From Sphagnum compactum (Eukaryota; Bryophyta; Sphagnopsida; Sphagnales), in the NCBI GenBank assembly GCA_965153455.1, contig OZ234498.1, positions 15,872,001 to 15,936,000 of the forward strand: a DNA stretch of 64,000 nucleotides, written 5' to 3'. The position numbers and the translations under genes are program-made. Positions 35,701-48,423 of this stretch are shown piece by piece; within the stretch, counting starts at the first letter, position 1, and every line of letters begins with the position of its first letter. The notes beneath the pieces are model-generated. The model saw nothing but the letters and a program-made list of their open reading frames with translations. It did no database searches and was not told the DNA's origin.

Positions 35701-37741
35701 ATTATAGGTCCCACATCTAAGAAGTTTGTCCAATTCGAAGATATATAAGGTACTTATGGAACCAACATGATTATGTGAAAATTACAACTTTTACTTTTTC
35801 ATAGATTGAATGGTTTACCTTGTCGTTTTCCAATACTTCTTTTGCCTCAATGAAATCACATAAGTGAGAGCGTTCTCCAACTTCTTGTAGTGATTGCCTC
35901 TTCACTACATCCCTAGCCATGTCGCGTATAACATCATGCATTTGAAGGTAACCTTTTTGGCTCACTTTCACCAGAGACTTGTCAATAAGTCTCATCAACG
36001 AAGAATGGGGTGACTTGGAGCTTGGGCAAGTGCATGAAATGCATGATTCCCAAAAGCTCATTGCCACATTTTCATGCCAATTGATCATGAAACATGATAT
36101 GTCAAGAAGCATCAATTTGTCTGCTAGTGACGAAAGACCTTCATAACTGATGTTGAACATATTTTGTAATTTTTGATCTATTGCTCCTGGGTCCACCCTC
36201 AATGACCTAGTTGCTTCCTTCCAAACAACTTCATGTTTTGGATCCTTCTTGTCAAACAAATAGGCACCCATAACCTCCAATGCCAAAGGGAGGCCACCAC
36301 AAGCATCCGCAACCTCCTTTGCAAGATCTCGAAACCGATCACTTGCTTGTTGACTATAAAATGCATGCCAATTGAAAAGTTGTTGGGCATGAACACCATT
36401 TAACACCTGAACTTCATATAAATTGCTCTTTCCTGTTGAACCTTGACTAGTGATAAAATTCAAGACATTTCGATCACGTGATGTGACAATTATTCGACTA
36501 CCTTGTGACATCAACTTGGTTAGTGAAGGTATAAGGCAATCAAATTTACTTCTATCATCCATGTCATCTAGCACAATGAGCACCTTTCGATCCCTTGAAA
36601 GGCGAGTGAAGCAAATATGGAACTCTTCTGTAAACTTTAGCTCGTCTCCAAGGAGGTCATGCACAAGTTGTTTCTGTAAGGTCAACAAATCATTTGTTCT
36701 TACATTTTGAAGAAAAGTTTGGCGCTCAAAACTTTGACGTTTTGCAAACTCATTGTACACTTCCTTTGCAAGAGTGGTCTTGCCAATGCCACCCATTCCC
36801 ACTATGCCTAAAATTCCCACTCGGCCCAATTGTTTAACAACCTCTGCCACTGATTCTTGTAACCCCACACGATGTTGCACAACTTGCTGAAGAAGGCCCA
36901 CAGGTGAGGCATTTTGAACTGCCATTACAATTCTCCTTTTGAGTTGAGCTTCATCACTACACAACAATTTCACATACCAACATGTCCAACAACAATCACT
37001 CAAAAACTTGATGCACAACCATGGGATAAGTTTATGATTTTCAAGAACTCCACTTGTGTTCCAACAGCTATTAGCCTTCTACGAGGTTGTACAGCAATGT
37101 GAAACATGAGATAAAGTGTGATAGAAGTGGAGGTAATACCCCTTGACTTCATTGAGTCGAAATCCTGTGATGTTAGCCACCTCTAGTAGAGCTCTCTCCC
37201 ATCTTTTGACATCATCCTTCCTCCCGCGCTTCACATGCTTTCGAAAAGCAGCAGCAAATGGTCCTTGATGGGGTCTTCTCAGATGTTCCGGCTCCACATC
37301 ATAAAAGACAGGAAAAATGACCTTGCCACTTTTCAGCATGTCACAAAGCTCATTGAGACAGTATTTGGACTCTGCATAGCCCTTGGAAAACACAGCGATG
37401 TGAACACGCACGCTGCAGAGAGCTTCATCGATGGAGTTGAAAGCATGTTGACCCTTGACGAGTGATTTGGCATCTAGGAAAGGATGGAATCCTGCTGTGC
37501 AAAGGGCCTCATAGAGGTGAGCCACAAATGTTTGCTTCACATCAGGTCCCCGGTGGTTCAAAAACACATCATATTTGTTCAGATCTTCAAAGCTGCTTGA
37601 GGTTGCTTCAGAAGCAATTGATCTAGGAACTGGTACATCTGAGGGACCAGCCGCAGGCGGCTCTGGACATCCATTCCGCGAAGATCCACTACACAGGCAC
37701 TCTACAATTCCAGCGATCCATGCCCACATGCGTTCAGACAT
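32716..37741 (-). CDS. TIR-NB-LRR immune receptor (TNL)
   Basis: An intracellular resistance protein. Five exons on minus: 37140-37741, 35819-36956, 35024-35308, 33548-34684, 32716-33330. Joined in phase they give 1258 residues. The TIR domain (about 57-196) begins YDVFLNHRGPDVKQTF and keeps the catalytic glutamate (Glu131 in YCLNEL) needed for NADase activity. The NB-ARC has P-loop GMGGIGKTT (254-262), kinase-2 KVLIVLDDMDD, RNBS-B GSRIIVTSRD, GLPL in CGGLPLALEV and MHD at 540-542. A linker exon with LGTPIVAKTFARM leads to roughly 13 leucine-rich repeats of the LP.SIG.L..L..L type. The last exon is a post-LRR domain (LQFGDEIHVYARF) reminiscent of the C-JID of other TNLs. All core motifs are intact. 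Introns separate domains as in classic TNLs. The start is the ATG at 37741, about 55 residues before the TIR domain. The pathogen recognised cannot be told. Confidence 0.95.
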
Positions 37742-38450
37742 GGTTGGGTGTCTCTACTTTTGGTTATCTTGCGATTGTTTGTAGTCTGCCACAAAAACCA
37801 GGTACATGATGGTAAACTTCCGTGCTCCTTCGCATTTTCAACTTCCCATCGCTAGTGTAAGGCAGCAAGGGCCGGTGGCAGGTCCTTCTACACTTTAATT
37901 TTCGGCCCATTTTGAGATTTACCGCCACAAAACGCGAGTATCAGAGCTCCCAAGAGGCAAAGCATGCAGTACGGGAAGCATTCTTAACCCTACATAAAGC
38001 TCTGCAAACAGGTTCCCAACCATCCAACGCGTACACTGTGTAGATGACGAGAAGTGCTGCGGGGATCTACAAGAGCTTCTAGGAGACGAGATGGTATCCT
38101 TGCAGACAATTGTTACAGTAGGGAACAGAATGCGGGAAAGAGTAGTGGTACAGCCGTGGCGAGACAGCAAGCGCGCGTAAGCAAATCATTTTTGTAGAAT
38201 TGCAACGAGTGACCGCGTGTTCCTTCCAACAATCCTAGATTTACCCCCTCTGCAACATCAAACTACAGCTAATAAGGGACAAGAGTTTGGTGTACTGAAA
38301 GGGCGACCGAGCTGTGCAACGCGGGATTCCTTGCGTGTTGTTAAATCGGATCAACAAGCCAATAACATTGAATTCTGCACCGTCCGCGCACCGTCCCACG
38401 TACGAGCACTGTTACAAATATTGACTTCAGCTGCAATACGATAGGTGAGC
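37742..38450 (-). promoter_or_regulatory. Upstream region of the TNL gene
   Basis: About 700 bp upstream of the TNL start is clearly GC-richer than the flanking DNA and contains several CG dinucleotides, suggesting a promoter and 5' UTR. I see no certain TATA box or transcription start. Confidence 0.4.
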
Positions 38451-39969
38451 ATGAAGAAGGGGGGAATCTTTTTTTGTGAAAACAAACGGGTGAGGTAGGC
38501 CCCTGCATACTATGAAAATATTTTTTTGTGGTGGATGGCATGGAATTCAAAAGGAACTTGATATCGAACAATATTGCCGGAGAAAAGTAAGGTACTTGGA
38601 TAGGCGAAGGATCACAGCAGCAACTTCATGGTTTATTTTGGCATAATCCGTCACATGCGCTGCTTTACATTGAATCGTTCACACAATGACCTTGCTAGCA
38701 GTTCTAACCTGAGAAAGGGGCTATATTAAACGAGGGATCTAGACGAATCCTTCTGGATATTCTTCCTCCAAGTCGCCTCTAATTGATTTAGTCTTCAGTT
38801 TAATGTCCCTACTCTAGTCAAAAGTGACACAGATTTCTGAGTAAATTATCAACATTCTTTTCTTGAATCAGATTCAACCACATCTGCCCGAATCAACAGC
38901 CAGCCTGATCTTCTGCATTTGTTGGGTCCTTGAATGCGTCAAGCTTTTCTCTTTATAGAGATGAAAAACCTTGTACCACCAATAGATTGATTTTTTTATC
39001 TTGGATCGCCTAAGAAATTGGGTACTATCCACTGCCCATGGTGGCTTCAGAGTATGCCATCGTCAAGAACCATCGATATGCGTCCTTGACAATGCCATCT
39101 AGAAAGGTACCTGCAAGCAAGAGGCTTGAAAAATGATGGTAGTAAAATTATTGCACATATTATTGCATTTGGTTCAAACATGTTTTTGATTTTAACGTTA
39201 TGTTTGTATTAAAAGTTTTTCATTCGTATATGATGGAGAACATGGATAAATTTTATGAAGGAGAAAATGTTAATTAAATAGTTCTTTCATTGATTTCCAA
39301 CATGATGTTTTGATAAATGTGTAAATTAGGTTCAATTCCTAGAGTTTGTAGATTTAAAAGGTGATTTTATCTAATAAATTTATTTCAAATAATGTAAAAT
39401 TATATATACAACTTTGGAGTTTTTTTCTTTGTATTGAAACACACACATTTGTTGTGTATAAATAATCATTCTTGAAACACAAACAATTACATGGATGAAC
39501 ACACGTGGATTTCTCTTTTAAAGTTGGGACGATCCTTTGAGCCCTAGTCAAAACATGGAGGTCATGTTCAAATGTGATAATGCCAAATCCTTATAAAGGA
39601 TTCAAACCTTGGACTATGTGGTCCCCAGTAATGTACTAGCTTTGATTTTTTTCATATTTGTTTATGCATGTAACTTGTTATTCTTCACCATTACCTCCAT
39701 AGTAAACAAATAACAAAATAGGGAAAAAATGAGCTCCATAAAACACACCCTTGCCCATGTGAACCAACACAACAATGACAAGGAATTCAAACTACCCATC
39801 ATCACATCTGCAACCATAAAAAAGGTGGGGGGGAATTCAAAAAATTCTTCCCTAACCTAGTAAAAGCAAGAGAACAAGAATGAAAAGCTTGAGCTCTTTA
39901 CCATTGTCTTTACAAAAAGTATAATGAAGTACTTGCAACAAAAAACTTCCCAAAACTTTCTTCTTCAAA
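38451..39969. other. Intergenic sequence, no gene recognised
   Basis: The first ~650 bp keeps a moderate base composition, the rest is AT-rich. No frame or RNA motif was recognised. Confidence 0.45.
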
Positions 39970-40369
39970 CGATTCAAGATTATGTTAATGTCGGATCCCT
40001 CATCCAAGAACACTTATCATATTCCAAATTTCCCATTCAAATTTGAACTACTAGCACAACTTCGTCAAAATCTTCAACTTCTATTGTGGTTATTTTGCGT
40101 ACATTTGCAACTTGTGTTTTTTGTATCTTCAACAAAGACTTCTCCATCATCTTTCTTAATTGTGGACAAATCCTAAGGAGTTGCCCCAACTTCACTTCCA
40201 ATTTGAAGTTCATCATCAACTTTGGTAATTCACCAAAATTTGCCATCAAACATTCCATTTCAACTCCTTTCACGAGCACATCTTGATGTGTGGTCAACTC
40301 AATCTTCTCCATCGACTTGTCATAATTTGTTGACATTCCAACTCCCTCAATCATTTTTGCATTTCTCAA
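39970..40369 (-). pseudogene. Ty3-like retrotransposon gag/protease remnant
   Basis: The minus frame from 40369 is Lys/Glu/Met-rich and includes LGQLLRICPQLRKMMEKSLL and VEDFDEVV, resembling the region before the protease in Ty3-type polyproteins. Further along, at about 39970-40004, another frame reads LDEGSDINII, like a degenerate retropepsin active-site motif (D-S/T-G). Frames are interrupted and no reverse transcriptase or long terminal repeats were found. The family call is tentative. Confidence 0.45.
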
Positions 40370-43300
40370 TGGTTTAGTTATTGGATATTGTGCACATCCT
40401 AATGATGGTTTACCATTTGAAATCCCAAGTTGTTTTGGGTAGAATATTCGAGATTAGATGCCATCAAAGCACCATCATATGAAATTTGAATAAAAAATCT
40501 AATGTACAAGGTTTAAACAACTGCTATCTTTTCTTACATGAATTTGTGAAAGAAACAAAAATCTTTAATATACATAGTTTTGTAGAAATCATTGTTCAAG
40601 GTTTGTTTGTTGAATGGTTATTGAATATTTACTTGCCATGTAGTGGATAACAAGGCTCTTCCCTTTTTTCTCACACAAAAATGTTTTCTTGCAAGAGATA
40701 TGGATAAAAGGACCCATTGAAATATTTTAAATTTGAGCATGATGTACCTTGGTGATGACTCATTAACTTACAATGTTCCAAACTTCCAACTGGCGATGAC
40801 ATCTTGTTAAACAATCACTTATGCATAAAATGCAACTAAAAGAATTTTGGTTGATTATATGGTCTTGGGACCTTGCCCTTACAGGGCAAGTCCTTTCACA
40901 AAAAAAAATGAAGGGTTTTGTGGGTCTAAGAGGGATGATTTATTTGGTTTGGTTTGTTTTTTTCTTCTTCTAACAAAATTTGGTGGTCTTGTACCAAGGA
41001 TTCTCCCTCCTAAAAACCTTTTTATAGCAAAATTCCATGAACCATACAAATATTATAACTACATATTGTGGTACAAAACAATGATCAATGTCCTTGAAAA
41101 TTCAAAAAGGTGCTTGAAGGTTCTTAGAACGTATGAAGTGCCTCTTTCATTTTGACTACATTGTTACAACATGTGATTCCAAGGAAGTGTTAGCAAGTGG
41201 GACATCCAAGGTTTACAATGATGGTGGAACAAAAACCTCGTTTCAATGACTTGCATTTAGAAGGCTATCGTTGTTTGGTAAAGGTTATCATCATGTTGAT
41301 TTTAGTTTTTTCTGGTCAATCTTTGGTGAATGGATGGGACCATGTTTTGGTCATCTGCAATGTGCCTAGAGGTAATCTAAACTCACATGTGGCTTTGTGC
41401 CTTGAACATTTAATCTTCCTCCTTAGTATTCCAAACTATGTGGAAGTTTATGGATTGCTACAATTTCTAGCAATCTCATTGCATTTTTCTTTTATTTGTC
41501 ATGGAAATTAGAATGTTTTTTTTTGCTCATCATGGTGCAAGCTCTAGTGGTAATGGATCCATATGTGGTTTCCAATCACTTTTAACATCTTATTTTGAAA
41601 CATAACATCTATTCCAAGTACATTTTTTTGTCATGTTATAAGGGTTTAATAAATGTGATCCACATTAAATTCTTCTTTTAGTAGCATCTATGATTACATA
41701 TATGACCTTTAGTAAAGGTTTTTCTTTCCTTTGTAGTTGTTCCTCCCTATTTTCTTTCCATTTAGCTCAATAAAATAAAATGATATTGAATATTAACATT
41801 CAATTGTTCATTTTGTTCCCCAATTTTGTTTGTGTGCTCAAAATGGCATGTTCTTTTCATTCCATCTAACTATTGTTTATGTTATTTTGTCTCAAAACAA
41901 AGGTGTGATTTTTAAAAGTATTTGGTTTGTGTAAAATGACAATTTTGTTCAAAAATTTAAGTTTCAAGCTAGAGAGCTAAATTAGAATAATGGTGTAGTG
42001 TTGTGTTGAGTGGTTGTCTTTGTCACTATTTAAATAAGAACATTTAGGTTTGTTGAAATACGTTTGAAGCTTGGAATGGGATAAAAGGTCATCAAATTGA
42101 CAATTGAAATAAAAATTAGTTGAGTATTTCTCTATTACATTGTTATAGAAATTCATTTATTTTTTGTAGTTTGTGGAATTTGGAAGTTTGAAATTGATCT
42201 TGGACATGTTTGAAGTGAAACTAACAATGATTTGTGTGGAATGTGAATTGATTGTTATGTAGGTGTATTATGTTAGGATTAGAAAACAAGTTGAAATGAA
42301 GTTGAAAATAGGATATTCTCTATCATAATGCATTATTGGTAAGTTTTGTTTTAAGTGATGTTTGTGAATATTTGGTACATGAAATCATGCACAAGAGTAG
42401 GTATTTAGGTCCTATGGTATAAGTTTTGGCATTTTCCTATGGGCATGGGGTTATGAGTTCAAGCTTTTAATTTTGATTATTTGTGAAGGTGTGGATTTGT
42501 AATTCCTAGTATTGTTAGCTATTGTTGCTTGGATGGCAAGTATGGTATGAATGTGCGACTCACTGCCTCATTTAAGCTTGGTTTTTGTTTATGGATTTGC
42601 ACCTACTTTTAGTGAGTTGGTTAATTGGTTAGATGGTTCTCCAACATGCTTGTGAAAAAATGGCTAAATTTTACTATATCGATGCCCTTCAATTGAACAA
42701 CTCAATATTCTTTCCATCAACCTAGATTAACCTTTTATATGTTTACATTTCTAGAAATTCACTATATTCGCACTCTTGAAAAGATTTCTTAGTTTTCATT
42801 TTGCATTCATTTTGTATGTTTAGTATATGATTGTTCAAATTTGCATTACAAACTTTTGCATCTTTTTGTTTTTAACTTATGTTTGGTCAAAATTGTATTA
42901 CAACCCATGAAATGTAAACAATTGTTGGAACCCAATAAACATTAAACTAACAAGATGTAAGGTATCGCCCATCGAGCTCCAACACAACAATATTTTACCT
43001 CCTTCATTGATTCTTGCCTTGGTACAATTGTTTTTGAATGATCAATTTAGATGGCTTGTGACCTAGTGGATCCACCTCCCATTCCATTTCTAATTTGCTA
43101 CCCACTATTGGTAGTTGAATTTTGACTAAAATGTTTAACCTTTGGTCATAAGTGCAAGATGTAAATATGTTTTAGTGTTTTTTTATTGGACTATTGTTTA
43201 TTTATTTATTTTTCATTCCTTGCTTGTCTTATTGTTCTATTGAAATAAACCTTGGTAGGTTTACATCAATATCATTGGTTTTTTTTTAATGAAAAATTTC

Positions 43301-43763
43301 CACATCTTGGCCATTTTTTTTTAATAACAAAAAATCAAAGAATGATGTTTCTAAGGTTTTTTCCAACCAATTTTTGAATATGAGGAAATTTGTCGAATCT
43401 TGATCTATGTATTACCTAGGTTGTCAAATATACCAGGAATCTTGAAAAAAAGCCTACAATCCATATCATTTGTGGCTATATTTTTTTTGGAATCCTCATC
43501 AGTGAGTCTAGTTTATGAAACTGGGAAGAAAAAATAAACAAAAGAAAAATCTTTGCTCTCAACATTGTGAAATATTTGATTCAAATGAAGATTTTTTCCT
43601 TGCGTTGTTTTTCCACTCCTTCGATGTATGTTTTGTTCAAATATAATTTAGCAGGTTTACATGAAGTTTAATTTAAATGACTGTGAGAATGTCCAAATGT
43701 GAAGAATTGAAGCTCCACATCTGAATTATCTTCTTTTTCTTTCCTCCATTCTTTCCTTCTTGT
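40370..43763. other. AT-rich intergenic sequence, no gene recognised
   Basis: About 3.4 kb with only short frames, such as 40847-41155 and 41197-41511 on plus, without recognisable motifs. Composition is typical of old repeat DNA. Confidence 0.45.
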
Positions 43764-43970
43764 TTTTTTGAATTTTCCTGATCTGTCCCTTTCCTCCTTG
43801 TGTTTTTGAATTTTCCTGATCTGTCCCTTTCCTCCTTGTGTTTTTGAATTTTCCTGATCTGTCCCTTTCCTCCTTGTGTTTTTGAATTTTCCTGATCTGT
43901 CCCTTTCCTCCTTGTGTTTTTGAATTTTCCCGATCTGTCCCTTTCCTCCTTGTGTTTTTGAATTTTCCTG
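43764..43970. repeat. 38-bp minisatellite open in three frames
   Basis: GAATTTTCC recurs at 43770, 43808, 43846, 43884, 43922 and 43960, exactly 38 bp apart. The unit also contains TGATCTGTCCCTTTCCTCCT and TGTGTTTTT. Since 38 is not a multiple of three, each minus-strand frame cycles through the same 38-residue charged peptide, giving three overlapping open frames across the array. None has gene-like flanks. Confidence 0.92.
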
Positions 43971-44456
43971 TCTTTCGAAGGGAACATGGGAACATAGAAA
44001 TATAGTGGGATCTCCCCCAATGCATAACTCCCTAGGGATCTTCTGCTGGGGGAGATCACTCAAAATACAAAGAGAAATAAAAAGAGAGGTTATTACGTTT
44101 TTAAAAATGTGGGACTGCTGTGAAGGAAAAATTCCATGCAATAAGGCACTCTCCAATTACATACAGAAATTTACATGTAAATGAGCATGTTCCAAAGAAT
44201 TGCACGCTTCTACATGAGAAGTATCTAGATCCAGTAAGAGAAGCTTTTAGTTTGAACTTTGAACCTGCTATAAAACGGCAGAGTCATATTTATGACATGA
44301 TCGGCTTGTCCATTTACAACGAGAAACTGGACCCGCCGGGTAATGGGAACACCTGTTGTTAAATAGGTAGTCTGTTTTTAAAATTTTGGACGCGCCTCCC
44401 GTGCAACGCGTGTTCCATACGCACAGTAACTAAGTAAAGCATTCATAATGCGCACC

Positions 44457-44642
44457 AAACCCTAAAACTCGACCTTCCTCGTTTTCTTCGAGACGCAGGC
44501 AATCTGTGTGCTCGCGCATAGACGCACGCAAGAACGTGCAGCAAGGAGGGAAGGAGGGAGACAGAGAGGGAGGAAGAGAGGGAAGGGGGCAGGGGGCAGT
44601 GGACAAGTATAAAGTTCAGGGGGTGGACTTGTTTCGGACGGG
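44457..44642 (+). promoter_or_regulatory. NTF2 promoter and leader with telo-box
   Basis: AAACCCTAA at 44457-44465 is a telo-box about 180 bp before the NTF2 ATG. It is followed by a GA-rich tract (GGAGGGAAGGAGGGAGACAG and similar, about 44545-44590) that probably lies in the 5' UTR. Upstream, 44390-44460 has several CG dinucleotides. Confidence 0.6.
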
Positions 44643-45358
44643 ATGGATCCCGATAGCTTGTCGAAGGCGTTCGTGGAACACTACTACACGACGTTCGATA
44701 GCAACAGGTCCAACTTGATAGGGTTGTACCAGGAGAGCTCTATGCTTTCGTTCGAGGGTGAAAAGATCCAAGGGGCGCAGAATATCAGCAACAAGCTCAA
44801 TAGTCTGCCGTTCCAGCAGTGCAAGCACAACATCTCAACTGTCGATTGCCAGCCCTCGGGCCCCGCTGGTGGCATGCTTCTGTTCGTCAGCGGCAATCTC
44901 CAACTACCAGGCGAGGAGCATGCTCTTAAATTTAGTCAGGTACAGTTTTCTTTCAAGCCATAGGAGCGTCACGTCAGGGTCGTAGGTGAGTGAGTGGCTC
45001 TCTGTCTGTGTTTCTAATTCATTTGTCTCCTTATCTGGAGAAGTTATTTACTCCCCACAGGGTTTCGCAATGCAGACAGGAATTGGAGGAAAGTGTGTCC
45101 ACCTGCCCTCCAAGTAGATGTGCACAATGTTGTGATTTTTTTTGTTTTACCTCTTGCTGTTAGGAAGACTTGCAAAACTAGGGTAACTGAGTTCAGGATG
45201 AATCAATCAAAGGCCATTTTTTCTTTGCTAGAAATTGTGGAGCTTTCTGAAGTAATTGAGCTGATGTCTAGCTTGTTTTGCAGATGTTCCACCTGATTCC
45301 AACAGCACAGGGAAGCTTCTATGTCTTCAATGACATTTTCCGGCTCAATTATGCATAG
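44643..45358 (+). CDS. NTF2: Nuclear transport factor 2
   Basis: NTF2 carries Ran-GDP from cytoplasm into the nucleus through nuclear pores, sustaining the Ran gradient. Two coding exons, 44643-44939 and 45284-45358, with a GT-AG intron in phase 0 after FSQ, give 123 residues, the exact length of Arabidopsis NTF2A. The whole protein is one NTF2-fold domain. Hallmarks include AFVEHYYTTFD, GLYQESSMLSFEGEKIQG, SLPFQQCKHNISTVDCQPSG and the C-terminal SFYVFNDIFRLNYA. The ATG at 44643 matches the family's MDPD start. No truncation or unusual residue is visible. A telo-box promoter lies upstream, as for the ribosomal-protein genes here. Confidence 0.97.
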
Positions 45359-48300
45359 GTGCTTTCTTGTTGCCAAACCCAAGTGGTGTCCTACCAGTGG
45401 GATCCGAAATTGCTCAATGGTTGCTGTACGACTGGGAAATGTTATTCTCTTTAAGATGAATATGGGGTTTGCCATCACGATGGTTCAGTGCATATGAGTG
45501 GGGGGGTTAGTATGTTTTGGACTTCAATGAGAGGCTTATCATTGTGTCTTATTTGAAAATGTGAAGGGAAATTTTTATGCCTTGCAGAAAAGGAACAATA
45601 TTTGTTCTTGATTCATTTCAATTCTGTTTGTCATTGCCCTGAAGTGTGTGATGCATGGCAGCCATTTCGTGTTTTTAGTCAGGGAAATTGTTTGTTGCAG
45701 TTTCAATCCTGAAGGGTCTAAAGGTCAGAGACAAGATAGTGTTTGGAAATGGGTGATGTCAACTGTTTTGTAAACATGGGAAAGCAGAACTTGATGCAAG
45801 TATCTTTCACAGCTGTAGCAAACAGATGCTAGACATGAAGTAGTGTTAGCATATATTTTAGACACACACTCACAGGCATATGCCATGTCCTGATTTTATG
45901 ACACATTCTTTGCCTAAGAATCTGGGGCACACAATGCTGTCTCACAGCTGAATCTGGGAAAATGTCTGGGAAGGAAGGGTTTCTAAATTTGTGACAAGAT
46001 TTATAGATCCTAGGTATTTAGTGACTTGTTCTTCATGTACTATTGCATCTCCCCTTCTCATTTGAAGATTTGGGCTGGATTAGACACCATTGAGTTGCTA
46101 AACAATTGATGTCTTCCTCATGATGTGGCATGTTGGGTATACTTATCATCTTCACGTACGGTCAGTTATAGATTTTGCCTGATTTCATTTTTCTTTGTTT
46201 AGATTTAACATCAAGGATTTGCATTAGGCTATCCATGACGATGAAGATCTCCTTCACATGAAGAGGCTGCATCATCTGTGCTCCTGTTAAACAAGGAACC
46301 ATGGCATGTTATTTGTTCCTTGTGTTGGAAAATGTGACACAAATCAAGTGCACAGAAGCTGATTTGGAACTCATGTCAGTGCTTTGCCATGAGATGACAT
46401 TGTCAGCAGGCACACCATCTTGTAGTTCCACCAATCAGTGCCTAACAGCATGAATTGATGGGTCTTATTTAATGCTTCTCTTTTGCAATAAAAATCTGGC
46501 AGAATGTGAAACTGTCTCCATAGTCCAAGAGTTTCCTTTATCACAGAAGTGGGATGGAATTTAGCTCCTGCAATAATTTCTGGACTCCAAGCCTGTAAAT
46601 TTCATTGAAAATGCTCTGCTTGATGATAGTCATAGCCATGAGTGCATTGGGGGATATGAAAATTGGGGATGGGTTGCCACCTGACGCTTTCCCTAAAAGA
46701 TTGTGTTCATTCATGGTGCTTTGGTTCTGAAAGTTGAGCTTGAAAGTTGGTCTTGGGGATTTGTGATTGTGTCATGCAGTTTGGTATTTCTGCAGAGATA
46801 ACTTTAGGGTGTATTGCAGCTATGGAAGTTACATAGTCTGTGGTTAACCGACCATGGCATGGAAAGGAGTAGGATGTGGTTACTTTTGGGCTGGTCTGAG
46901 AAGGATAGAGGTATGAGGAGTGTTTCATGGTTCAGGTGTTTACTTCATGAGTATGCCATATCATTGTTATGATGTCAAAGTTTGGGTTGATATAATGGTA
47001 TGATCAGATGATGTACAGAAATGGCAATTTCCAGCATTTTTGAGCGTCCTAATCTGTAGTTTTGTCACAAATGGTTAAGGGGCATATTCAGCACACTGTT
47101 TCAATTAAGGGCTGGGCACATAATATACCATGTATCCGTTACAGAAAGCATGGGCAATCCTTCGACTGTCTCCCATACCAGGCCTGCTGTTTTAGATTTC
47201 AAGCTTTTTCAACCTCCACCATTTGGGGGTGGGCCATTTCCTTCCAGCAGAAATGTGCTAACACCGTGAAGAGATTGCTATGCAATTAGCTCTCTTGTTC
47301 TCCTCTCTGGAATGCAGGTCATTATCTGCTCTCATAACTTAGAGGCAAGAACTTCAAGCATTAAACTTCTCTCATAACAAGAACCAATAACTTCTGTCTC
47401 AATCCTTTGGTAGAGCACACCCAAAGATTGAGAAAGTTCTGGGGATGAATGGAGGTGATGAACAAAATAGAAGAACAGGGAAAGGATCGATTTAACCTCT
47501 TGTTGAATGGTTCCAACAATCATCATACAGAACTTTCTCCATTAACAGAATGGTTTGCAGGTTGTAGACAGGCATTCGAAGGTTGGTAACAGTGTGACAA
47601 CAAAACTGGTGAGAGTCGCATGTTAGCTGAGATTGTCAACCAAAAGTTGAATCAAGTTCACAAAGGGGAGGAGTGTCCTATGTTGAATGATGTACCAACA
47701 GTCCAAAGAGCAGTGAATTAACCGGTCACAAGTTGCAAGTGGAAAAACATTCAGTCATTCAAAAAGGACCAACATATTTGATGTAGAGCAAAAGCACTGT
47801 ACCTGTCACTCCTGCAGAAACAAATCCTGCATGCAGCAGGTGAGTCACATGGCCTGAGGTACACAGGAAGTAGATCAGAAGTTGCAATTCTTCATAAGCC
47901 AGTACCTCTCCCTGTTGTCCTCTTTCAATAACTTGATATATCAACAAGAAAAAAACATTGACTGACCAGAATTAAGTATCCACCACATCTCACAATAATC
48001 TGCATGCTCTCACAGACAACATGTCTAGTCCTCTTACTGCACATTATAGTTCTTCATGTCATGTCACTGAACCCTGAGTAACTTTCAGATGCCACATATA
48101 CATTGACTAACACTGATCCCAGCCTATGGAGTGACACCAACACTCTAAATTCATCCAAACAGATTTTCACTTTTTCGAATTTCTGTATGTCAAATTCTCT
48201 TGTGAACAGAAAGAAAAGAAGAGGTACATCTATGCACAAACTGGAGTCCTTGACTTCTATATCTCCCTCTCATTATTCTATGCTCAATTTTCCCCAAGAA

Positions 48301-48423
48301 AAAGAATGGGATTAAGCAGCAAAATTATCTGGTGCAGAATCTTTCAAGGAGAAAATTCTATTTGTCAAGCAAGACTGTTCTCTTTGGAGAACTCGTATAC
48401 ACTTGTGATCATTTGGTAATCTC
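45359..48423. other. Gene-like composition but no gene recognised
   Basis: About 3 kb between the NTF2 stop and the stop of the minus-strand TM-TPR-HMA gene; both genes point into it. Composition is moderate rather than AT-rich, so much may be transcribed 3' sequence. No frame over 80 codons and no RNA motif was recognised. Confidence 0.45.

Noticed and set aside
39577-39625. tRNA gene suggested by GGTTTGAATCC on the minus strand
   Set aside because: No acceptor stem, D-loop or anticodon arm can be fitted around the T-loop-like motif.
43668-44156. Three overlapping minus frames of 99-162 codons
   Set aside because: All are translations of the 38-bp minisatellite in different frames.
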